The notes under the pieces were generated by a model, which worked only from the letters and a program-made list of their open reading frames with translations, was not told the origin of the DNA and did not search any database. Source: Aquabacter cavernae (lineage in GTDB: Bacteria > Pseudomonadota > Alphaproteobacteria > Rhizobiales > Xanthobacteraceae). From it: DNA of 64,000 nucleotides. The translations under genes and the position numbers were made by a program. The stretch is taken from the NCBI RefSeq assembly GCF_003993795.1, contig NZ_RWKV01000015.1, positions 372,001 through 436,000 of the forward strand, written 5' to 3'. Shown in pieces: positions 58,006-64,000 of this stretch. Each line of letters opens with the position of its first letter. Position 1 is the first letter of the stretch.

Positions 58006-58454
58006 GCCCCGCCGGCCACGCCCCTTCAATCCACGCCTCCTGCGTGGCGCTGGACGGCGCAGGCGTTCTGATCCGCGGCCCCTCGGGCAGCGGCAAGTCC
58101 ACCCTCGCCTTGCGGCTCATCCTCGATGCGCCCCGCAGCCTCCCCCCCGCCATGCTGGTGGCGGACGACCGGGTGCTGCTGGAAGCCCGCGACGGCCATC
58201 TTCACGCGAGCGCACCGGAGCCGCTCGCCGGCCTCATTGAGGCGCGCAATCTCGGCATCCGGCGGCTGTCCCCGGTTCAAAGCTGCCCGATCCGGCTTGT
58301 GATGGACCTTGCCGCCGCCGATGCCCAGCGCCTGCCGGAGCCGGTGCACGCACAGGTCATTCTTGAGGGAATTCCACTCTTTCGCATTGCGGTGCCACCC
58401 GGCGCGGATGGTGCGCTTCTGGTCGCGGCGTGGTTTGGAACTGAGATTTTTTAA
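58002..58454 (+). CDS. hprK: HPr kinase/phosphorylase, short alphaproteobacterial form
   Basis: 150 residues, only the C-terminal kinase domain of the approximately 310-residue Firmicutes enzyme; the short form is usual in alphaproteobacteria. Walker A is IRGPSGSGKSTLALRL near residue 28. The following LVADDRVLLEARDGHLHA and IEARNLGIRRL match the HprK catalytic core and signature region. It should phosphorylate the Ser of HPr at 58939. It starts at ATG 58002 within the chvG stop (4-nt overlap), so envelope sensing and PTS regulation share one transcript. Confidence 0.95.
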   Translation: MSPAGHAPSIHASCVALDGAGVLIRGPSGSGKSTLALRLILDAPRSLPPAMLVADDRVLLEARDGHLHASAPEPLAGLIEARNLGIRRLSPVQSCPIRLVMDLAAADAQRLPEPVHAQVILEGIPLFRIAVPPGADGALLVAAWFGTEIF

Positions 58455-58568
58455 TCTCGCATGTGCTTTTGTGCGATGCACCCCTTGCGTAATTTTTGAG
58501 CCGCTCTGAATATGACGACCCCGCGACGGCGGATTGCCTCTGCACTCAACAGCGGAGGCGGAGGCAAC

Positions 58569-58970
58569 ATGATCGGTCTCGTACTTGTCACCCACGGCCG
58601 TCTGGCAACCGAGTTCTGCTCCGCTCTGGAGCATGTCATGGGACCGCAGGCGCAGGTCGCCGCAGTCACCATCGGTCCCGACGACGACATGGAACAGCGC
58701 CGCAACGACATCCTCGGCGCGGTGGCCCGGGTTCAGTCCGGACAGGGCGTGGTGATCCTCACCGACATGTTCGGCGGCACCCCCTCCAATCTCGCCATCT
58801 CCGTCATGAACGCGCCGGACGTGGAAGTGGTGGCGGGCATCAACCTGCCCATGCTGGTGAAGCTCGCCAAGGTGCGCAACGAACTGCCTCTCGCGGAGGC
58901 GGTGAACGTCGCCCAGGAAGCCGGGCGGAAATACATCAATGTCGCAAGCCGCGTACTCGCCGGAAAATGA
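58569..58970 (+). CDS. PTS EIIA component, mannose type (regulatory)
   Basis: 133 residues. The phosphorylated His is His9 in IGLVLVTHGRLATEF; VVILTDMFGGTPSNLAISVM is the mannose-type EIIA signature. It receives phosphate from HPr. No EIIB/EIIC permease is present, so the branch is regulatory rather than sugar-transporting, as in other alphaproteobacteria. Start ATG 58569 is supported by GGAGGC upstream; the longer frame from 58512 is not. It overlaps the HPr gene by 32 nt. Confidence 0.95.
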   Translation: MIGLVLVTHGRLATEFCSALEHVMGPQAQVAAVTIGPDDDMEQRRNDILGAVARVQSGQGVVILTDMFGGTPSNLAISVMNAPDVEVVAGINLPMLVKLAKVRNELPLAEAVNVAQEAGRKYINVASRVLAGK

Positions 58971-59280
58971 CGCGATCCTCGCCGCGTGCGGCGAGCCCGC
59001 CAAGGACGGCGCCCAGGTGCGCGTCCTGCCCATCATCAATAAGCGCGGCCTGCATGCCCGGGCCTCCGCGAAGTTCGTCCAGACCGTGGAGAGCTTCAAC
59101 AGCGCGGTGAAAGTCTGCCGCAACGGCGAGGCCGTGGACGGCAATTCCATCATGGGCCTCATGATGCTGGCGGCGGCCCCCGGCACCACGGTGACCGTGA
59201 GCGCCACCGGCCCCGAGGCGGACGCGGTGCTCTCCGCCCTGGAAGCACTGGTGGCCAACCGCTTCGGCGAAGAAGAATAG
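58939..59280 (+). CDS. ptsH: Phosphocarrier protein HPr
   Basis: 113 residues if started at ATG 58939, about 25 longer than standard HPr. The extra N-terminus is the part overlapping EIIA. An alternative GTG near 59017 with AAGGACGG upstream would give the standard length. The His-loop NKRGLHARASAKFV has the phospho-His (residue 39, equivalent to His15) and DGNSIMGLMMLAAAPG has the regulatory Ser (residue 70, equivalent to Ser46). Both are intact, consistent with regulation by the adjacent HprK. Enzyme I is not in the window. Confidence 0.94.
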   Translation: MSQAAYSPENDAILAACGEPAKDGAQVRVLPIINKRGLHARASAKFVQTVESFNSAVKVCRNGEAVDGNSIMGLMMLAAAPGTTVTVSATGPEADAVLSALEALVANRFGEEE

Positions 59281-59351
59281 CGCCCCAACCGCCACGCTTC
59301 GCCCATGTGCCCCCCGGAAGACACAATCCCGTGATCTTTTTCCGCTGAGAC

Positions 59352-60878
59352 GTGACGATCCGTATCAAGGTCGAGACACACGCCATCGTGACGGGCATGC
59401 CGAGGCAGGATACTCCTTCTCTCCCTTTCCCGCCGGCTGCACCGCGCCGGAAGGTGCTGCTCGGCCTTTCGAGCAAGCTGCTGCTGCTCACCGTCCTGTT
59501 CGTGACCCTGGCCGAAGTGGCGATCTTCGTGCCCTCCCTCGCCAATTTCCGCCTGTCCTGGCTGTCCGACCGGGTGGCCGCCGCGCGCACCGCCGCCTTG
59601 GTGCTGGAAGCCGCGCCGGAAGACGCCGTGCCGCCGGAACTGGGCCGCCAGATCCTCGACAGCATCGGCGCCCAGGTGGTGGTCGTGAAGCGCGAGGATG
59701 CCCGCCGCCTCCTGGCCGTGTCGGACATGCCGCCCTCCATCGACCAGCATGTGGACATGCGCGACGTGCCCTTCTGGCGCGCCGTCATCGATGCGTTCGA
59801 GACCCTGTTCTCCCAGCACAACCGGGTGCTGCGCGTGGTGGCCGAGGCGCCGCGCGACGGCGACTTCCTGGAAATCGTCCTCGACGAGCGCCCCCTGAAG
59901 AAGGCCATGGTGAAGTTCGCGACCACCATCTTCGTGGTCTCGCTGGTGATCTCGGCGGGCGCGGGCCTGCTCATCTATGTGAGCCTCAACGCTTTGTTCG
60001 TGCGGCCCATGCGGCGGCTCACCGACTGGATGTCCGCCTTCCGGGAAGCGCCTGAGGATGCCTCCCGCATCATCGTGCCCTCGGGCCGCACCGACGAGGT
60101 GGGCACGGCGGAAGAGGCCCTGGCGGAGCTTCAGCGGGGCCTCTCCCAGACGCTGCTGCAGAAGACCCATCTGGCTGCGCTCGGGCTCGCCGTCTCCAAG
60201 ATCAACCATGACCTGCGCAATCTGCTGGCCTCCGTGCAGCTCATCTCCGACCGCCTCATGGTGGTGGAGGATCCGACCGTCCAGCGCGTGGTGCCCAAGC
60301 TGATGGCGGCGCTGGACCGCGCCATCACCTATTGCGAACAGACGCTCTCCTACGGCCGCGCCCAGGAGCCCCTGCCGGAGCGGCGCGAAACGGACGTGGA
60401 CGCCCTCATCGACGAGGTGCGCGACACGCTGGGCCTGACGGCGGACGGCCCGATCCGCTGGATCGCCTCCCTGGAACGTCCGCTGACCATGGATGCGGAC
60501 CCCGACCAGATGTTCCGCGTGCTGCTGAACCTCACCCGCAACGCCAAGCAGGCTTTGGAGGCACGCGCGCCCAACAATCCCGACCGGGACCAGATCCGTG
60601 TCATCGCGCGCCGGCGCGGCACGGTGGTGGAGATCCAGGTGAGCGATACCGGGCCGGGCATCCCCGCCGGCCAGCGCGAGCAATTGTTCTCGGCCTTCCG
60701 CGGCTCCGCCCGGCGCGGCGGCACGGGCCTCGGCCTGCCCATCGCCGACGAACTGGTGCGGGCCCATGGCGGCGATATCCGCCTGGTGGAAGGCACCATC
60801 GGCGCCACCTTCCTCATGTCCATCCCCGATCGCCCCGCCGAGCTGCGCCAGGCGCGGGCCCTGCGCGCACGGGCCTGA
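59352..60878 (+). CDS. Membrane sensor histidine kinase with NHDLRN-type H-box
   Basis: 508 residues from GTG 59352 (ATG 59397 is an alternative). Helix 1 is at about 38-62 (LSSKLLLLTVLFVTLAEVAI), the periplasmic domain about 65-195, helix 2 about 197-220, then HAMP. The phospho-acceptor region is SKINHDLRNLLASVQLISDR (His near 285), not the common HELRTP. The ATPase domain follows with NLTRNAKQALEA, VSDTGPGIP and GGTGLGLPIADEL. In Sinorhizobium-like genomes a similar kinase follows ptsH and ahcY; here it is 71 nt after ptsH. No adjacent response regulator. Confidence 0.92.
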   Translation: MTIRIKVETHAIVTGMPRQDTPSLPFPPAAPRRKVLLGLSSKLLLLTVLFVTLAEVAIFVPSLANFRLSWLSDRVAAARTAALVLEAAPEDAVPPELGRQILDSIGAQVVVVKREDARRLLAVSDMPPSIDQHVDMRDVPFWRAVIDAFETLFSQHNRVLRVVAEAPRDGDFLEIVLDERPLKKAMVKFATTIFVVSLVISAGAGLLIYVSLNALFVRPMRRLTDWMSAFREAPEDASRIIVPSGRTDEVGTAEEALAELQRGLSQTLLQKTHLAALGLAVSKINHDLRNLLASVQLISDRLMVVEDPTVQRVVPKLMAALDRAITYCEQTLSYGRAQEPLPERRETDVDALIDEVRDTLGLTADGPIRWIASLERPLTMDADPDQMFRVLLNLTRNAKQALEARAPNNPDRDQIRVIARRRGTVVEIQVSDTGPGIPAGQREQLFSAFRGSARRGGTGLGLPIADELVRAHGGDIRLVEGTIGATFLMSIPDRPAELRQARALRARA

Positions 60879-60886
60879 AGGACGCT

Positions 60887-61010
60887 GAGAGCCTGATCCC
60901 GTCAGGTTGAATCAGCCTGACGGGTGAATCAGCCTCTGCCTCATTGATGGAGAGCGATTCACGCCCCATCTCGAAGCACCGGAGTGTTTCCAAATGGGGC
61001 GCTCGCACTC
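60887..61010. repeat. Composite palindrome (family A plus B), copy 5, inverted
   Basis: Read on the minus strand it has the same order as at 35.66 kb. Family A (60887-60937) has a perfect 9-bp stem CCCGTCAGG / CCTGACGGG with a 9-nt loop (CTGATTCAA on minus). The linker is ATCAATGA, and the B element (60941-61010) has GCCCCAT / ATGGGGC at the base of an imperfect stem. GANTC sites occur in both parts. It lies between the histidine kinase and tRNA-Arg. Confidence 0.8.
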
Positions 61011-61146
61011 TGGCCCCTGTCCACAGCCATGCTGTTTTCTCTGCCGCGCGGGGTTGCCTTGGGCCGGAAGACAGGCTATCTCACGCGCCTCGCCGCCGCT
61101 TGGCAGGCGAGCCTTCTTCGATCCGGCTTCCCGGACGGAGACATCG

Positions 61147-61223
61147 GCGCCGGTAGCTCAGCTGGATAGAGCACCAGACTACGAATCTGGGGGTCGGGAG
61201 TTCGAATCTTCCCCGGCGCGCCA
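61147..61223 (+). tRNA. tRNA-Arg (anticodon ACG)
   Basis: 77 nt. The acceptor stem GCGCCGG / CCGGCGC, D-arm GCTCAGCTGGATAGAGC, anticodon stem-loop CCAGA-CTACGAA-TCTGG (anticodon ACG, normally modified to ICG), T-arm GGGAG-TTCGAAT-CTTCC and encoded CCA (61221-61223) are all present. It reads CGU/CGC/CGA arginine codons. Confidence 0.98.
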
Positions 61224-61636
61224 TTCCCTTAAAAACCTTAGCGAGCTTCCGGCAACGATCCTCGGTTCGCTGAACCATCGGCGCGTCCCACGGTTTGCGC
61301 ACGCAGGCGGCGTACCCCAGATTGGTCGCCCCCCTCTCGAGAGGGCGGACGACGCAATCAAGCGGGCCCCTTTGCCGGCGGCTTTCGCAGTGGAGCGCCA
61401 GATCAGACCGCTCGAGCCTGCTGTAGGCGACGTGCACTGCGAATCTATTCTCCGAAGAAGACGAATCGGCGGGAGAAGATGCAGCTTCCCATAGGGAAAT
61501 ACACTCTGATTTCCAGATGCATACAGAGCACAAATTGAAATGGCCGATTGACAGATACACAATGAGACCGGCATTATAATTTATTATATTTTATCAGATT
61601 ATCGACTGGGCATTGCTTTCCTCGCGGTCGAAGACA
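61224..61636. other. Gap after tRNA-Arg with AT-rich promoter-like stretch before tetR
   Basis: 413 bp without a supported gene. The last 100 bp are strongly AT-rich: TTGACA at 61548-61553 and TATAAT at 61575-61580, but with a 21-bp spacer, longer than optimal, and a further TATATT at 61585. No tRNA 3'-end repeat was noticed that would mark an integrated island. An antisense frame across the tRNA is shadow. Confidence 0.4.
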
Positions 61637-62251
61637 ATGATTCCGAGCAACGATCTGATGCTTCAAGTGTCGCAGGCATTCTTACGCCACGGCTACGGCA
61701 AGCTGACCATGGTCGAACTCGCCAAGGAGTGCGGCTTCACGCGGCGGGCCCTGTATTACTATTTCAACAGCAAAGAAGAAGCCTATCGGGCGACCGTCCG
61801 CCATGGCAATGCACAGGGCATTCAGCTGGGGTTCGAGGCCGGAGAAAGGATCCGGCGGGACGGCGGCAGTGCTGTTGAGATCATCAGCGAGATCATGAAC
61901 ATCCGATACGGCACCACCCGGCGGATCGTGCAGTCCTCACCCCATACGGTCGAGCTGAATGCCGTGGCCTTCATGACGTCCCGCGACATCATGATCGAAT
62001 TCGCCATCTCGTTTCAGGACGACCTGGAGCGCCTCATCATATCGCTCGCTGAGGATGGCCTGCTGCGGCTGACCGGCGCCCTGTCGCCGAAACAGATCGC
62101 CCAGGCGCTTGCCGATGGTGCCCGAGGGGTCAATCAGGCCCTGCCGCCGCCGCCGCTCGCGGATCTCTCGGAGCGGTATCGCCTGATGTGCCAGACCATT
62201 CTTTTCGGCAGCGCAACGGCGCCCGGGCGCGATACCCGCTCGAAAGCATAA
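61637..62251 (+). CDS. TetR family transcriptional regulator
   Basis: 204 residues from ATG 61637 (MIPSNDLMLQVSQAFLRHGY). The N-terminal helix-turn-helix is ELAKECGFTRRALYYYFNSK (about residues 27-46), typical of TetR/AcrR proteins; the C-terminal ligand domain is not diagnostic. It lies 118 nt upstream of, and on the same strand as, an MFS transporter, so it may control that gene and itself. The ligand is unknown. The ribosome site is weak. Confidence 0.9.
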   Translation: MIPSNDLMLQVSQAFLRHGYGKLTMVELAKECGFTRRALYYYFNSKEEAYRATVRHGNAQGIQLGFEAGERIRRDGGSAVEIISEIMNIRYGTTRRIVQSSPHTVELNAVAFMTSRDIMIEFAISFQDDLERLIISLAEDGLLRLTGALSPKQIAQALADGARGVNQALPPPPLADLSERYRLMCQTILFGSATAPGRDTRSKA

Positions 62252-62369
62252 CTTTCGTAACACCGGCGCGTGCTCTTCCTGCTCCCGCGCTGTTTCGGCC
62301 TATATCCCGAGACCATTCTTCAGCTACCTTCCCCATCGGCAAGGTTGATCGACGAAGGATGCCGGAGTC

Positions 62370-63767
62370 GTGGACGCCGTATCAGGACAACCGGCTGCTG
62401 CCGGCATTCCCTCCCTCGCGTCCGAGCCGGCAGCCCCGCAAGGGGCGGCTCTCATCGGCGCGCGCATGGATGCGCTGCCCGTCACGCCGCTGCACGGAGC
62501 CATCTTCGCGCTTTGCACCATCGGCCTTTCGGCGGATATCGCCGAAGTCGCCTTGAGCAATGTGCTGGTGGCGGTCTTCCTGGCCCCTCCTTACAATCTG
62601 GCCCGCTCCGATCTGTCCCTCCTCCTCGCCTCGGTCTTCGCGGGCGGCGCGCTGGGCGCGCCCCTGTTCGGGTGGCTGGCCGACCACCATGGCCGCCGGC
62701 TCGCGCTGCAGATCGCGCTGGTGATCATCGCCGTCAGCTCCATCGCCGCGGCGGCGAGCCAGGACGTCACCTCGATGACCATCGCGCGGTTCGTGTCGGG
62801 CCTTGCCATCGGGGGATATCCGCCCCTCACCGCCACCTACATGTCCGACATCCTCCCCCCGGCCCGGCGCGGCGCGCTCATGCTGGCGTGCGCCGGATTG
62901 GCCTTTCTTGGCGCACCGGCGGCGATCCTCGCCATGAAGGCGCTTTCGCCCATGACCTTCGGCCTGGAAGGATGGCGCTGGGTGCTGGCGGGCGGAGGCC
63001 TCGTCGCGACCATCCCGGCGGTGCTGCTGGGGCGCATGCCGGAATCGCCCCGCTGGCTGGCGGCGCGGGGGCGCGATGAAGAGGCCCTTCTGGCCCTGAA
63101 GCGCTTCGAGGCGGCGGCCTCAGGCCGCGCCAAGCCTTCAGCGCCCACCCTCGCCGCCTCGGAAGAGACGGGGGAGACGCACGCGCCCGAGCCGGGGCGC
63201 AACCGGCGCAGGTTCATGTTCCTCGCCTCGCTTTACGGATTGGGTCCCTGGGCGACGCTGGGCTTCCCGCTGCTGAGCGCCGCCGTGATGGTGCACAAGG
63301 GATTTTCCATCAGCGATTCCATCCTTTTCTCCGGCCTCTCCATGCTGGGGCCGGCTGTGGGCATCCTGGCCGCAGCCCCCGCCATCGACCTCCTGGACCG
63401 CCGCGCCGCGCTCGTGGTCACCGCCAGCGTGATGGTCTGCGCCGGCATCGCATTCGCGGCCACCACGGCCCTCATCCCGCTGGTTCTGCTGGGATTGATC
63501 TTCAATCTCGCAAGCGCGGTCTACAACGTAATCCTAGGCCTCTACGCAGCCGAGATGTTTCCCACCTCGCGACGGGCCTCCGCCACCGCGGGTGCCTGGG
63601 CCGTCGGCCGGCTCGTATCGATCTGCGTCCCCCTCGTGCTTCTGCCCCTGCTCACGGCCTCGGGACCGGCCGCCATGTTCGCCGTGATCACGGGCGCGCT
63701 GGTGCTCAGTCTCGGGCTCATCATCGTGCTCGGACCGACGGGCCGCGCCCGCCGCGCGCTCGCATGA
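62370..63767 (+). CDS. MFS transporter, sugar/organic-acid porter-like
   Basis: 465 residues, 12 membrane helices. The loop 2-3 motif is GWLADHHGRRLALQ near residue 98; ARFVSGLAIGGYPPLTATYM and PESPRWLAARGRDEEALLAL match the metabolite:H+ symporter/sugar-porter branch. The central loop is charged (EETGETHAPEPGRNRRR). The start is GTG 62370, with GGAG just upstream. The substrate is unknown. The preceding TetR gene is the likely regulator. Confidence 0.9.
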   Translation: MDAVSGQPAAAGIPSLASEPAAPQGAALIGARMDALPVTPLHGAIFALCTIGLSADIAEVALSNVLVAVFLAPPYNLARSDLSLLLASVFAGGALGAPLFGWLADHHGRRLALQIALVIIAVSSIAAAASQDVTSMTIARFVSGLAIGGYPPLTATYMSDILPPARRGALMLACAGLAFLGAPAAILAMKALSPMTFGLEGWRWVLAGGGLVATIPAVLLGRMPESPRWLAARGRDEEALLALKRFEAAASGRAKPSAPTLAASEETGETHAPEPGRNRRRFMFLASLYGLGPWATLGFPLLSAAVMVHKGFSISDSILFSGLSMLGPAVGILAAAPAIDLLDRRAALVVTASVMVCAGIAFAATTALIPLVLLGLIFNLASAVYNVILGLYAAEMFPTSRRASATAGAWAVGRLVSICVPLVLLPLLTASGPAAMFAVITGALVLSLGLIIVLGPTGRARRALA

Positions 63768-64000
63768 GGGATCCCCCGAGACGCTGCGGCGCTGGCCGGG
63801 AAGCGCATTTCATATTGCACACATTCAGCAAATGTGAGAAACCTTGGCATTAGCTGCCCAGGTATTCCGTGGCGTTGATTGCTCAACCCTTGCGCGCAAG
63901 GGCATGCCGTTCGCCGTGCCGTTTCAGACAGTGTTGCGAACACTCAAAAGCCGATGATCCGCCGGGCCGCCCACGGGAGTAGACGATGCCCAGCGGCCCC
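63768..64000. other. Right end of the window, no supported gene
   Basis: 233 bp after the MFS stop. It includes an AT-richer stretch (CATATTGCACACATTCAGCA) and could contain the promoter of a gene beyond the window. I see no RNA gene, hairpin or repeat here. Confidence 0.3.

Noticed and set aside
58026-60767. A 913-codon minus-strand frame opposite hprK, EIIA, HPr and the histidine kinase
   Set aside because: Runs through four well-supported plus-strand genes and has no recognisable domain.
61081-61560. Antisense frame containing RRGRFELPTPRFVVW
   Set aside because: This is the typical spurious translation of the reverse strand of a tRNA gene; the tRNA-Arg is clear on the plus strand.
61147-63767. 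tRNA-Arg as the attachment site of an integrated island holding tetR and the MFS gene
   Set aside because: No integrase and no repeated tRNA 3' end was noticed to the right; the MFS gene has normal GC-rich composition.

Overview
The window is a piece of a GC-rich alphaproteobacterial chromosome. Gene order and gene content (mdh-sucC-sucD-sucA; pckA / chvI-chvG-hprK-EIIA-HPr; argD-argF-hslO next to gcrA; CarD, GcrA, a SAM-II riboswitch on metZ, a two-domain cold-shock protein) point to Hyphomicrobiales (Rhizobiales). I infer a Xanthobacter/Azorhizobium-like relative, but the genus is not proven from the sequence. Almost everything is core chromosome. The one clearly foreign-looking gene is a lower-GC acyltransferase at 42.9-43.9 kb.

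Layout. 0-8 kb: a minus-strand TCA block read zapE, then mdh-sucC-sucD-sucA (sucA runs off the left edge). 8-18 kb: a small secreted protein, a FUSC-family membrane protein, carD, ahcY, the potassium transporter kup, a flippase-like membrane protein and a secreted protein. 18-25 kb: the complete Pho module phoR-pstS-pstC-pstA-pstB-phoU-phoB, with three 11-bp-spaced PhoB half-sites ahead of pstS. 25-34 kb: a dCTP deaminase-like gene, metZ under a SAM-II riboswitch, apaG, trkH, and the minus-strand arginine operon argD-argF with hslO, divergent from the cell-cycle regulator gcrA. 34-41 kb: a Bug-type solute-binding protein, a gamma-glutamyltransferase relative, and a coupled SulP transporter/nitroreductase pair. 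41-50 kb: a cold-shock protein, the acyltransferase, engB, and rpmH-rnpA-yidC, then a KefB/YbaL-type antiporter. 50-60 kb: leuC/metallopeptidase/leuD, pckA, an FMN-binding HugZ-like protein, the ChvI-ChvG two-component system fused by overlap to an HprK-EIIA-HPr regulatory phosphotransferase cassette, and another histidine kinase. 61-64 kb: tRNA-Arg(ACG), a TetR regulator and an MFS transporter.

How the parts work together. Carbon flux is represented by the TCA genes, pckA and the ChvGI/PTS regulatory cassette; phosphate by Pho/Pst; potassium and cell-volume control by kup, trkH and the KefB-like protein; methionine/SAM recycling by metZ (SAM-II controlled) and ahcY (with a palindrome in its promoter region); amino-acid synthesis by argDF and leuCD; the cell cycle by GcrA, whose upstream region carries several GANTC methylation sites and a CtrA-like box.

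The least explained structure is a family of intergenic palindromes present five times (3.1, 16.0, 17.8, 35.7 and 60.9 kb). They share outer arms (TTAGAG-CTGATTCAC ... GATCAGGCTCTAA) around an inner stem whose sequence differs from copy to copy but stays base-paired. Three copies have the same 9-nt loop type, and three are joined to a second palindrome through a conserved TCAATGA linker. Two further, different repeat families lie at 35.96 and 37.85 kb.
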